Part shown: positions 7,577 to 16,141 of the stretch, piece by piece
Position numbering within the stretch: position 1 is the first letter of the stretch
Layout of the letters: every line of letters starts with the position of its first letter
Source of the DNA: an uncultured Cryomorphaceae bacterium
GTDB lineage: Bacteria; Bacteroidota; Bacteroidia; Flavobacteriales; Schleiferiaceae
Assembly: GCA_913043005.1 (NCBI GenBank)
Contig: CAJWKU010000013.1
Span: 1-42,425, forward strand
Direction: 5' to 3'
Length of the DNA: 42,425 nucleotides
Notes under the pieces: generated by a model
Seen by the model: only the letters and a program-made list of their open reading frames with translations
Database searches by the model: none
What the model was told of the DNA's origin: nothing
Program-made: the position numbers and the translations under genes

Positions 7577-9799
7577 TTAGCGAGATATGATCACCTGATA
7601 TATCTGCTTGTCAGATTCAAAATTGATATGAAGGAAATATGTACCATTAGATAAATACTCTACAGAGATTTCTTGTACATGGTTATTTAATTTACCCGAA
7701 AGAATATTTCGGCCTAAAACATCAATAAGCATATAACTACTATTCTTAGGCCCTTTTAAAGTCATATTATTTTGGGCTGGGTTAGGATAAACTGAGAAGA
7801 GGCTATTGGAATTCCTGTCAGATTCAATAAATCCAATACTAGATACCGGTAAAGCTGTGGTATCAAGCGGAATATTAATACCAATGAAATCATCATTGTT
7901 TCTTGGTAAAACACGGTAATTGCCAAAGGCATAAAACATAATACCATCAAGAGCAGTCATTTTCATAGTATCACTTACCGCAATTGGATTTACTTCCATT
8001 TGGCCGTCAATACTATCGTATCGCAATTCAGTGACTAATTGAACAAAAAGTGAACTGAATGAAGTAGCTGATTGCCTACCCGCTGAGACAATTGCTCGAT
8101 TCCAATATCCAGCATTTTGGGTGTTGGAGATGCCATAATCTCCAAATCCTAGATTTGTTTGACTGATCAAAAGGTCTTGCGCGTTGGGATCTTCCATTCT
8201 AACAAGGCAGCCTTCATATCTCTCCCAAGCAAATCCATACTTACTAATACTATCGCTAGGGTTTACAATTGTTGGGACAGCTTGTTGAAGTTGTCCTGTT
8301 TTATTTATTGAAGAAACATTTAACCTGGTCATGCCGTAGTATTCTTCAATTGTTCCTGAAACTTGAACCTCTTCATTTCGGAAAAATTGTGTTATCCCAG
8401 AGCCTACACACCAAATCCCACTCCATGGACCACCTCCTTGGTCTTGAATATATAAAAATCCTAGGTCATGTTGTTTCGTTGAGGCCGTGACAATTCCTTT
8501 AACATTGACGTTCATTCCCGCGTATGGAGAATTACCATTACTTGCTAGTGAATACTGTAAATCTTGGATTAAAAGTCCATCTTGGCGAACAGTGTAATAA
8601 TCAACATTTGGCTCTGCTTGACCCACAGGTGTTGTTGGATAAAAAGAAACATTTGATTCATTGTCTACAGCTTTGATATAATAACGAACAAAAGTCCCGT
8701 TTGAATAGTTTGGAATTATCGCTTCGTATTCGTCAGTACTACCAGCAGTAAGTGTCATCGATATTTTCGGGAATTGACTGGAGCTTATGGTTGTATCGGA
8801 AGAAAAATATAAAAAAACGGAATCAACGGTACCATCAAAATCAGTTATTGAGCAAATAATATCTACAGACTGATTTGGGGTAGGGACTAAAGGATCTCTT
8901 TCAAAATTGGAAATATAAGGAGGTGCATAAGCAATTTGATAGTGGCTGGAGTCAAAAGGATTTAATTCATAACCTCGAGATCCAGAATTTAAAAGACATC
9001 CATTTCCATCATGGCGAACCATTCCCTTGAGGCTTGAGTAAAAAGTTCCAGGGACAGGTGTCAAAAAAGAACCTGTAGTTTGCGGAGAATAGGGATTTAC
9101 CGTCTGCCAAGAAGGAGTTTTCTGGGCAAGAAATCTATCGGATACATTTATTTTATTCCCATTTCCATCAACGCAATTAAAACTTACTCTGTTTCCGCTA
9201 AAAGGAATAACTTCAGTTACGGTTACGTTATTAAATTCAACAAAGCTGTTTTCCCATTGCTCCCCAGTTGTTAAAATATTAACTCTAAGACCATCATTTA
9301 AATCTCCAATACTTATTTGTGCTGGAGAGGGAGTAGGTCGGCTTCCTATTACTTGTAAACTATTTCCGTTGAGGGCTTCAATTTGAGTGCCGTTGTTGTA
9401 ATCGCTGAGAGTGCCTGTAAATTTTATTAAGTCCCCAGGAAGTAAATATTCTATGTTAGGCAGGGGTAATAGCTGGCCTTGATTATTTGTATAAACGCCC
9501 ATTATCTCGATTCCTCTGAAGGGACCAGGAGCCCCGTTTCCCACGGTATCAACAATAAAAATAAATGGACGATGCCCCCCCTGAACAGATCCTGAGGCAA
9601 CTTCTGAGACATCTCCTGGAACTACCACAATCCCATAAGTCATGACGGTATCTCCGTAATAACTTGATGTGTCATTACAGTTAGCCAAGTCTGTGGGACT
9701 CACATATTGAAGGTCTGATATACTTGTATAAGAGATATTTTGACTTTTTCCTCCAAAGGAAATTAGGGCAATTGAAATTATCGAGAGAAGTTGCTTCAT
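7577..9799 (-). CDS. T9SS cargo protein with probable OB-fold domains
   Basis: This 740-residue protein has a signal peptide (about 1-19, ending GGKSQ) and a type A T9SS C-terminal domain (about 655-740) with the motif FSVYPNPAQNNMTLKG, then LIDVLGRNILSG and LSNGTYFLHI. It should therefore be exported across the outer membrane and anchored or released. Two regions look like OB-folds of the DUF5689/YhcR type: residues about 30-150 (GDTVMTYGIVV, IEIMGVYTN, LLPGDLIKFTGTLSDYNNG) and about 410-505 (NVKGIVTASTKQHDLGFLYIQD, VQVSGTIEEYYGMTRLNV). An Ig-like region (about 295-390) lies between. OB-folds of this type accompany secreted nucleases. It is 5 bases from the upstream gene and 9 bases from the downstream lipoprotein gene. 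No catalytic residues are evident, so binding rather than hydrolysis is inferred. Confidence 0.75.
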   Translation of the reverse strand: MKQLLSIISIALISFGGKSQNISYTSISDLQYVSPTDLANCNDTSSYYGDTVMTYGIVVVPGDVSEVASGSVQGGHRPFIFIVDTVGNGAPGPFRGIEIMGVYTNNQGQLLPLPNIEYLLPGDLIKFTGTLSDYNNGTQIEALNGNSLQVIGSRPTPSPAQISIGDLNDGLRVNILTTGEQWENSFVEFNNVTVTEVIPFSGNRVSFNCVDGNGNKINVSDRFLAQKTPSWQTVNPYSPQTTGSFLTPVPGTFYSSLKGMVRHDGNGCLLNSGSRGYELNPFDSSHYQIAYAPPYISNFERDPLVPTPNQSVDIICSITDFDGTVDSVFLYFSSDTTISSSQFPKISMTLTAGSTDEYEAIIPNYSNGTFVRYYIKAVDNESNVSFYPTTPVGQAEPNVDYYTVRQDGLLIQDLQYSLASNGNSPYAGMNVNVKGIVTASTKQHDLGFLYIQDQGGGPWSGIWCVGSGITQFFRNEEVQVSGTIEEYYGMTRLNVSSINKTGQLQQAVPTIVNPSDSISKYGFAWERYEGCLVRMEDPNAQDLLISQTNLGFGDYGISNTQNAGYWNRAIVSAGRQSATSFSSLFVQLVTELRYDSIDGQMEVNPIAVSDTMKMTALDGIMFYAFGNYRVLPRNNDDFIGINIPLDTTALPVSSIGFIESDRNSNSLFSVYPNPAQNNMTLKGPKNSSYMLIDVLGRNILSGKLNNHVQEISVEYLSNGTYFLHINFESDKQIYQVIISR

Positions 9800-9804
9800 G
9801 ATTA

Positions 9805-11928
9805 TTATTTTAAAACAGTGAATTGACCCGTGAAAGAATCTCCAGAATCAAGATTCTCAACAGAGAATAAATATATACCTCTTGAGAGGATTTGACTTTG
9901 ATTTGTGAGTAAGTCCCAGGCATGCTCACCTCCTGAAAATTTTATATCATCAGTAGATTCTCCTGCGAAACTCTGGAACCAGCGAATATCAGACCCAGAA
10001 TATTTCTGATCATGGTAAAATCGATCTAAGATGTCCCCCGCGGGCGATGTTATTGTTATTTGGCACCTGGCAGGCAGGTTTGCAAAAATTATTTTTCTAC
10101 TTTCTTCTTGGAAATTAGATTGTCCTTCCCAAGCAGCTCCAGCATAATATGGATTTGGATATACATATGGGGGGTGAGTTTGCATAGATATAGTTGGTGG
10201 CGTTCCCGTAAATGCTCTAATATCATTTGCAAGAAAGCTGGATTCTAAGGATTCGAGTTTTGTTGCCTCATTTCCTCGGTCAAAAGCTGTAATCGCAACG
10301 GCATGTTGCCATCCATTTGGGAGATTATCTATTTTATAATGATAATCATACGATACGGAATCACCGGTAAAAAAAATTGGGGTGCTTAGTTTTATATCTT
10401 CCATACCTGTTTCATAAAAAAGACCATTCCCTATTAGGTCAAACTCAGCTGCTCGAATAAAGTCGGACGATAAATTTTGTGTCCCCTCCACGTCAAACCC
10501 TAGTTTACTTAAATAAATACGATAACCCTCAAAATCCAGATCTTGAGTAATCGGGTCAACGCTTGATTCGGAGTTACTCGACCAGTATAAGTCAATTTTA
10601 TGATTTCCTGGTATTGCTCTGAATCTAGGGGCATCAGGAGGACTAGGAAGAATAAAGCGAGTTATTTGTCCATCGCCATCTCTGTCTTCTCCTGCATCTA
10701 ATATTCCATTGAAGTTAATATCTTCTCCATTATATGCAACTTGAGCCCATTCTGCATTCGCTATAAATCGTTCTTTTTGTTTGCCTGTATTTGATGAATT
10801 AGGATTTCCATCTTCAGTTTTCTCTCCCATTACAAAAGCAAAAGCAAGATTGATTTTATCATTAGGTTTGAAATCATCAAAGGGTCCAACACTTATTAAA
10901 TCACTACGATTTCCACTAGAATTTAATAACCCTTGAATGTCCATTCCAACTCCATTTTGACAAGGGGTATTTTGAGGGTCATCCCAACATGGATTTTGGT
11001 TTAATCCATCAATAAGTTTAGAATATCTCTGTTGGTCAGAAGTAGGAAAGAAAAAAAGTGATTGTCCCGAGTTATTAAAAATCCAAGCATTGTAATGATC
11101 TTTAAAATTGGGATCAATCTTTGGATGATGAAATCCAAACTTATCTTCGGAGCCTAAAAATTTTTGCCCGATATAAGAGTCAGTAGCTCCAATATCTCCA
11201 GTTGCATCATAGCAATAGGCCATAGCTAAACTATCGATATATCCATTACCTCCCTGATTATAGAAGACAGATCCACCAGATCCTGCAGGCGTTGAATTAA
11301 TATTGCGAACAACAGTATTTGCCCAAAGGCCGATATGAAGATCTTCATATACTTCAGTCCCTGTATTTTCTATTTCGACATTAGCAATTACAAAAAAGTC
11401 ACTAAATCGATAATTCCAATTATATGTAGATAGGGCTACGCTAAGTCCCATTGGGTTAATATGTCCTGAAATAGGGATTGATGTTCCCGGTATTAATAAA
11501 TTCTCATCAGAAAAATTTGAAACAAAATCTTGATGGGAAATTGCACTCGAACTATAATTGGGATTATCAGTCAATGATGAGATAATTTCCATACCTCCAT
11601 TTGAGTTTGTGAACTCAAATCCACCTCTTCCAGGAGCATAACCTTGCGGTGCATCATAAGCGCTGGTACTGACTCGAATGGCCCCACTTTGATCAATTCC
11701 TCCAATCCAAATACCACTTTCAAACAGATGTTCGGTCCCTGACCCAGCTGGGTATTCACCGCTTGGTTGACCACTCCCATCTTTATATCCTCGAAACGCA
11801 TTACCAAATGTTCCCACATTGGTAACTGTCATTCTTACATTACTCGCTGTTGTTAAGTTCTCGACAAATCCTTGACCTAAAAGAGATGTGCAAAAGCAGA
11901 TCAGTAATAAAAAATTTATCCATCTCAT
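9805..11928 (-). CDS. Large secreted protein of unknown function with FlgD/T9SS-like C-terminal domain
   Basis: This 707-residue protein has a signal peptide (about 1-19, ending LLGQ). The N-terminal half (GTFGNAFRGYKDGSGQPSGE, HLFESGIWIGGI, DFFVIANVEIENTGTEVYED) resembles a family of large Bacteroidota surface proteins without a known role. A Ca2+-loop-like segment, DINFNGILDAGEDRDGDGQ, lies near residue 400, followed by a fibronectin-III-like region (PPDAPRFRAIPGNHKIDLYW). The C-terminus (PYVYPNPYYAGAAW, then ITITSPAGDILDRF and LSRGIYLFSVENLDSG) has the shape of a FlgD-like Ig fold or T9SS sorting domain. It overlaps the upstream EEP gene stop by ATGA, so translational coupling is likely. 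I do not recognise a function. Confidence 0.7.
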   Translation of the reverse strand: MRWINFLLLICFCTSLLGQGFVENLTTASNVRMTVTNVGTFGNAFRGYKDGSGQPSGEYPAGSGTEHLFESGIWIGGIDQSGAIRVSTSAYDAPQGYAPGRGGFEFTNSNGGMEIISSLTDNPNYSSSAISHQDFVSNFSDENLLIPGTSIPISGHINPMGLSVALSTYNWNYRFSDFFVIANVEIENTGTEVYEDLHIGLWANTVVRNINSTPAGSGGSVFYNQGGNGYIDSLAMAYCYDATGDIGATDSYIGQKFLGSEDKFGFHHPKIDPNFKDHYNAWIFNNSGQSLFFFPTSDQQRYSKLIDGLNQNPCWDDPQNTPCQNGVGMDIQGLLNSSGNRSDLISVGPFDDFKPNDKINLAFAFVMGEKTEDGNPNSSNTGKQKERFIANAEWAQVAYNGEDINFNGILDAGEDRDGDGQITRFILPSPPDAPRFRAIPGNHKIDLYWSSNSESSVDPITQDLDFEGYRIYLSKLGFDVEGTQNLSSDFIRAAEFDLIGNGLFYETGMEDIKLSTPIFFTGDSVSYDYHYKIDNLPNGWQHAVAITAFDRGNEATKLESLESSFLANDIRAFTGTPPTISMQTHPPYVYPNPYYAGAAWEGQSNFQEESRKIIFANLPARCQITITSPAGDILDRFYHDQKYSGSDIRWFQSFAGESTDDIKFSGGEHAWDLLTNQSQILSRGIYLFSVENLDSGDSFTGQFTVLK

Positions 11929-13220
11929 AATGGCAGCCTTATAGTTCGAGTTTGATTTTTTCTATTTTTAATTCTAATTAAAACAAGTCCTGACTCAGAA
12001 TTTAATGCCGGTAAAACAAATTGTGTTTCATTGATGATACCCTGCTTTATAATACGTCCTAACATATCCGTGCAATACCAAATTCCACCAATTGAAGATT
12101 GACTAACGCTTAACCATGAAGTCCCGTTTAAATCTGTCCATGCTCTTGCTGGCATATTGAAGTATTCATCTTTTCCTATTTGAAGTCTTTCAATATCTAA
12201 CTCAATTGTTACAGGTAAATGATCAGACATCTCATAAAGTGCAGTTAAAATATTGGTAGGGACTGAGTTATTTGTTGGAGAGTTTATAGCATTATTGAAA
12301 TGGAGACCATCATTTCCCGTTACTGATAATGATCCAGAAATATAACTTATCCCTGAGTTTCCTGAAGAGATATCATCATTGAAAAGCCAATGGTCAAATC
12401 GATCATCTAAACCACCCCCAGCAAAGCAACCGCTATTTGTGGCACCATTTCTTGTGGATTGGCTATGAAGATTTCTAAAAGTGTAATTATTATTCCAATT
12501 TCCCGGTTGATTTTCAGGATCATAAAATCTAATACTCGATACAGAGTAGTTTAGTAAATTTTGGAATCCAATTTCTTGGCTTTTTTTCATATTTAAATCC
12601 CCTGCTAAAAAATAATTTTCAGAAATCGAATTGGCATTTATATAAGCCATAATGGCTTTAGTTTCTTGATCTCTGGCATTGATGTCAGAGGATGATGATC
12701 CTGCTTTAAAATGAGCTGCGAACAAAGTAAAAAAGATTGTATCTGGATCAATGCTCAGCAATGAGTCTTTGTAATAAAATTCACATACATCTATTGCTCT
12801 AACAAGGTTTTGATTGCTTATATCTTTTGTTATGCTTCCCTGGCTCTTTAACCCAAGAATATTCTTGTCAAAGTATATGCCGTTGACCAATGAAGAACCG
12901 TTAGTATATAAATCTGTTTTTTCCCAACGAGTCTCACCATTTATATTTAAAGCGTGTGTAAGTATTCTTGAGTGAGCTGTAGAATTATAACCGTCTAGTT
13001 CATTACAAACTAAAAGATGAGGATCGATATAATTGACGATCTCATTGAGATAGCCTTCTTTCGCAATAGGATTGTTACTTGAAGATGGGCAATATGAAGG
13101 GTAACTTCTGTAGTTTAGTAGGTTATAAGTCATAGCTTTTAATCTCACAGGATCCTGCCCAAAAGACATTAAACTGTGGGAAAAAAGCATGATGAAAAAT
13201 GATAATTTCAAGTTGTTCAT
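11925..13220 (-). CDS. Secreted endonuclease/exonuclease/phosphatase (EEP) family enzyme
   Basis: This 431-residue protein has a signal peptide (about 1-22, ending SFGQ) and a full set of EEP/DNase-I-like motifs: MTYNLLNY (Asn33), LLVCNELDGYN (Glu74, metal ligand), FAAHFKAG (His), FLAGDLNM (Asp and Asn), FDHWLFND, and the terminal SDHLPVTIELD. EEP enzymes cleave phosphodiesters or phosphomonoesters in DNA, RNA, lipids or inositol phosphates; the substrate cannot be fixed from sequence. Residues about 375-431 (IWYCTDMLGRIIKQGI, then SGLVLIRI) resemble a T9SS type A sorting domain without the usual YPNP motif, suggesting surface export. It is the first gene of the minus-strand unit, divergent from the PhoB/PhoR-like pair with 138 bases between them. 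Confidence 0.85.
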   Translation of the reverse strand: MNNLKLSFFIMLFSHSLMSFGQDPVRLKAMTYNLLNYRSYPSYCPSSSNNPIAKEGYLNEIVNYIDPHLLVCNELDGYNSTAHSRILTHALNINGETRWEKTDLYTNGSSLVNGIYFDKNILGLKSQGSITKDISNQNLVRAIDVCEFYYKDSLLSIDPDTIFFTLFAAHFKAGSSSSDINARDQETKAIMAYINANSISENYFLAGDLNMKKSQEIGFQNLLNYSVSSIRFYDPENQPGNWNNNYTFRNLHSQSTRNGATNSGCFAGGGLDDRFDHWLFNDDISSGNSGISYISGSLSVTGNDGLHFNNAINSPTNNSVPTNILTALYEMSDHLPVTIELDIERLQIGKDEYFNMPARAWTDLNGTSWLSVSQSSIGGIWYCTDMLGRIIKQGIINETQFVLPALNSESGLVLIRIKNRKNQTRTIRLPL

Positions 13221-13271
13221 TATAGATGCGAAGTTACAGAAGGTTGGTTATGAATTTGAGTAAAATTTTTG

Positions 13272-13304
13272 TTAAAAACTATCTGAATTTAGGATAGTTT
13301 TTAA
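13272..13304. promoter_or_regulatory. 12-bp perfect inverted repeat in divergent intergenic region
   Basis: Left arm TTAAAAACTATC (13272-13283), 9-base spacer, right arm GATAGTTTTTAA (13293-13304). It lies between the start of the EEP gene (13220, minus) and the response regulator (13359, plus), where no gene ends, so a terminator role is unlikely. Candidate roles are an operator for a dimeric regulator, perhaps the adjacent response regulator, or a hairpin in the leader of either transcript. The symmetry is seen directly; the function is inferred. Confidence 0.5.
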
Positions 13305-13358
13305 ATTGAACTGATTTCAATTTTTTTATATTCATTCCTTAATTAAAAATTATTTTGA

Positions 13359-14042
13359 ATGAGCAATACAACTATACTTTTAGTTGATGATGATCCCGAT
13401 ATAAGAGAAATCATAGGCTTCAACCTTTCGAAAGAGGGTTATAATGTCGAAATAGCAAAAGATGGGGTTCAGGGTGTGGAAATGTGCAAGAAGCATAAGC
13501 CTGATCTAGTTCTTATGGATGTTATGATGCCAAATATGGATGGTATGGAAGCTTGTCAAGCAATCCGCGAAAATTCCGAAACAAAAGATACTTTAATTGC
13601 TTTTTTAAGTGCTCGAGGTGAGGATTACTCTCAGTTAGCTGGTTTTGATTCTGGAGGAGACGATTACATAACCAAACCCATTCGTCCGAAGGTATTAATG
13701 AGTAGAATCAAAGCATTGCTGAAAAGAAATTTAAAGATTGAGAATGATACTTTTCAATTACCTGAGCTAGGAGATTTAAAAATTGATTTGGAAAAACATC
13801 ATGTACATAAGTCAGGAATATCCATCGAAATGCCACGTAAAGAGTTTGAGCTATTGTATTTACTTGCTAGCAAGCCAGAGAAGGTATTTTCACGAGATTC
13901 AATAATGAGAACAGTATGGGGGAAAGAGGTAATTGTTGGAGAAAGAACAATTGACGTGCACATTCGAAAAATAAGAGAAAAAATAGGAGATGAAAGGATT
14001 AAGACTATAAAAGGGGTGGGTTACAAATTCCTAAAAGAATAA
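13359..14042 (+). CDS. OmpR/PhoB-family response regulator
   Basis: This 227-residue protein has an N-terminal receiver domain (about 1-120) with the acidic pocket Asp10-Asp12 (LLVDDDPD), phospho-acceptor Asp54 (LVLMDVMMPNMDG), the conserved Ser/Thr region (FLSARGED) and Lys (DDYITKPIRP). A winged-helix DNA-binding domain follows (about 128-225), with EFELLYLLASKPEKVFSR, GERTIDVHIRKIREKIG and a GVGYKF end. It is a DNA-binding transcription factor controlled by phosphorylation. The stop codon shares one base with the start of the histidine kinase (TAATG), so the pair is co-translated. The architecture is that of PhoB-type regulators, but the signal is not proved by sequence. A 12-bp inverted repeat lies 55 bases upstream. 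A short TATTTTG element directly precedes the start but is too close to be a convincing promoter. Confidence 0.92.
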   Translation: MSNTTILLVDDDPDIREIIGFNLSKEGYNVEIAKDGVQGVEMCKKHKPDLVLMDVMMPNMDGMEACQAIRENSETKDTLIAFLSARGEDYSQLAGFDSGGDDYITKPIRPKVLMSRIKALLKRNLKIENDTFQLPELGDLKIDLEKHHVHKSGISIEMPRKEFELLYLLASKPEKVFSRDSIMRTVWGKEVIVGERTIDVHIRKIREKIGDERIKTIKGVGYKFLKE

Positions 14043-15112
14043 TGTTAGATCTTCCAAGAATAATCGCACTTTCAGTGGCAGCTTTTTTTGGAACCATTGT
14101 ATGGTTCAGTTTATTGGCTATACTATATCTAACTCCCTCTTCAGCCCACTTATTTGATGAGAATTTAATTCCTATTTTAGAAATATCCCTTTTGAGCATT
14201 TTTTCTGCAACTGCAATTGGATTTTTTATAGAAATGTTGGCTCGATACTTTACTTCACTAAAATTAAATGAGGTCTATGAATTTTCTGGAAGGACAAACG
14301 ATTATTATGATTCTCAATTAAGGAAGAAAGCTGAATTGGCAGTTAATAGTCAGAATCAAATTAAGGCTGTTGATCTTCTTAATTTACAAACCAGGGATGA
14401 TGTGAGAAAAGAGTTTATTGCCAATCTTTCTCATGAACTAAAGAACCCTATTTTTAACATTCAAAGTTATTTACTTACTCTTATTGATGGAGTAGATGAT
14501 AAGGAAACTAATTATAAATATCTAAAAAAAGCAAATCGAAATGTCTTGAGAATGATACGTCTTGTCAGAGATATGGATGTACTAGCTCATCTTGAGTCTA
14601 ACAAACTGATATTAAATAAAGAGTCCTATGATCTGATATCGCAAATAAATGATGCTTTAGAGCAAATGTCAGAGAGAATAGAGCAATCAAAAATTGAGAT
14701 AGTTCAGAATTATAATCCTAATATTAATCTTCCTGTTTTTGCTGATTTGGAAAGAATGGAACAGGTTTTTTTGAATTTAATAAGTAATGCAATTAAATAT
14801 TCGGATTCTCAGCGGAAAGGGTCTTTTATTAAAATCACAATTCAAGATCGAGAGGATTTGATATATGTGTTTATCGAAGATAATGGTGTGGGTATATCTC
14901 AAGGGGATATGCATAGAATTTTCGAAAGATTTTATAGGGCAGACAGAAGTAGAACTCAAACAGGTAAAATAAGTGGAACAGGATTAGGACTGGCAATTGC
15001 AAAACATATTATTGAGGCACATGAACAGACAATAAAAGTGTCTTCAAAATTGGGAAGCGGTTCGGCATTTTCCATATCTATAACAAAACCCAATAAACAA
15101 ATAATCACTTAA
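14042..15112 (+). CDS. PhoR-like sensor histidine kinase
   Basis: This 356-residue inner-membrane kinase has two predicted transmembrane helices (about 7-30 and 43-63) separated by a very short periplasmic loop, a linker, a DHp domain with phospho-acceptor His131 (FIANLSHELKNPIFN), and a HATPase domain with N box (NLISNAIKYS), G1 (IEDNGVGIS), F box (IFERFYRADRSRTQ) and G2 (GTGLGLAIAKHII). There is no visible PAS or HAMP domain. The short loop suggests that the signal arrives through another protein, as for PhoR with the Pst/PhoU system, rather than by direct ligand binding. It shares one base with the stop of its response regulator and probably phosphorylates it. Confidence 0.9.
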   Translation: MLDLPRIIALSVAAFFGTIVWFSLLAILYLTPSSAHLFDENLIPILEISLLSIFSATAIGFFIEMLARYFTSLKLNEVYEFSGRTNDYYDSQLRKKAELAVNSQNQIKAVDLLNLQTRDDVRKEFIANLSHELKNPIFNIQSYLLTLIDGVDDKETNYKYLKKANRNVLRMIRLVRDMDVLAHLESNKLILNKESYDLISQINDALEQMSERIEQSKIEIVQNYNPNINLPVFADLERMEQVFLNLISNAIKYSDSQRKGSFIKITIQDREDLIYVFIEDNGVGISQGDMHRIFERFYRADRSRTQTGKISGTGLGLAIAKHIIEAHEQTIKVSSKLGSGSAFSISITKPNKQIIT

Positions 15113-15137
15113 CCTAACTTAGTCTTAAATTGCGGAT

Positions 15138-16082
15138 ATGGATCAAGAACTTTCCTCTAGAATTGAATCATTACGTTTAAAATATGCTACTTCTGGTCAG
15201 GAGCTTTTAGATTTTTTGGACGGTCTTATTGAAGCAGATTATATAACTTATTGGGACTATATACGTTTAGATAGCCTCTTGAGTCTCCAACAGCCAAGGA
15301 CTTCTCATCCTGACGAATCTGTGTTTATAATGTATCATCAGATCACAGAATTATACTTTAAGCTGTGTCTTCACGAGCTCCGACCTCAATTGAAAAATGA
15401 ACAGCCAGAAATTGAATTATTAGCGGAATCTATTCGGCGATGTAATAGATATTTTGAAGCTTTGGAGCATAGTTTCAGTGTAATGGTTGAAGGAATGGAT
15501 AGAAAGCAGTTTTTGAAGTTCAGGATGTCTTTAATACCCGCTTCAGGGTTTCAATCAGCTCAATATAGAATGATTGAATTAGCTCTTGCGAGATTGAATG
15601 ATCTAGTGAATGTAGAAAAGCGAGAGGCCCTAGCAGATGAAAAGGATGTTTCGGTCCTTTTAGATGAAATTTATTGGAAAAGAGGTGCGACGATTGAAGA
15701 CAGTGGTCAAAAGACATTGACTCTGCTTCAATTTGAAAATAAATATGGTGATGAATTTAGAAGTCAGGCAGAAGAAAACCGAGGTAATACAATATCGGAT
15801 CAATCGAAAAGACTATTTGATGAAGGATTATTAACTCAAGAGCTTCAGGATAGTTTGAGAGAATTAGATCAGCATGTCAATGTACTATGGCCTTTGCAGC
15901 ATTATCGATCAGCGGTAAAGTATTTAGCAAAACAATCATCAGATGTCAGAGCAACAGGTGGAACAAATTGGCAAAAATATTTACCGCCAAGATTTCAAAA
16001 GCGAATATTTTTCCCATTCTTGTGGTCAAAAAAGGAAAAGGATGAATGGGGTAAATCTTTTTACGATTCATATGTAAAATAA
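15138..16082 (+). CDS. Tryptophan 2,3-dioxygenase family protein
   Basis: This 314-residue protein matches the family that opens the indole ring of L-tryptophan with O2 to give N-formylkynurenine, using heme. Visible signatures are FIMYHQITELYFKLCLHEL (His67 at the distal position), FRMSLIPASGFQSAQYRMIE (Arg129 and neighbours), and WPLQHYRSAVKYL with His255 as the probable proximal heme ligand, followed by the RATGGTNWQKYL loop. The protein is cytoplasmic. The gene follows the histidine kinase by 25 bases on the same strand. No kynurenine formamidase, kynureninase or 3-hydroxyanthranilate gene lies nearby, so the rest of the pathway must be elsewhere or absent. Family assignment is firm; substrate specificity is inferred from family knowledge. 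Confidence 0.88.
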   Translation: MDQELSSRIESLRLKYATSGQELLDFLDGLIEADYITYWDYIRLDSLLSLQQPRTSHPDESVFIMYHQITELYFKLCLHELRPQLKNEQPEIELLAESIRRCNRYFEALEHSFSVMVEGMDRKQFLKFRMSLIPASGFQSAQYRMIELALARLNDLVNVEKREALADEKDVSVLLDEIYWKRGATIEDSGQKTLTLLQFENKYGDEFRSQAEENRGNTISDQSKRLFDEGLLTQELQDSLRELDQHVNVLWPLQHYRSAVKYLAKQSSDVRATGGTNWQKYLPPRFQKRIFFPFLWSKKEKDEWGKSFYDSYVK

Positions 16083-16093
16083 AACTATCGTCC

Positions 16094-16125
16094 TTGGGAT
16101 TAATGAACTCCTATTCTTAGCTTTG
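16094..16125 (+). promoter_or_regulatory. Bacteroidota-type promoter for the M23 peptidase gene
   Basis: A TTG at 16094-16096, exactly 21 bases, then TAGCTTTG at 16118-16125 matches the TTG/TAnnTTTG Bacteroidota consensus. The expected transcription start is near 16130, giving a leader of about 10 bases to the TTG codon at 16142. Confidence 0.6.
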
Positions 16126-16141
16126 ATTTTTTCTAAACTTT

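Noticed and set aside
16081-16089. AAAACTATC shared with the left arm of the inverted repeat at 13272
   Set aside because: Only nine AT-rich bases match and there is no second arm; chance occurrence is likely.
16103-16141. In-frame ATG upstream of the M23 gene
   Set aside because: The frame is closed by TAG after five codons, so it cannot be the start.
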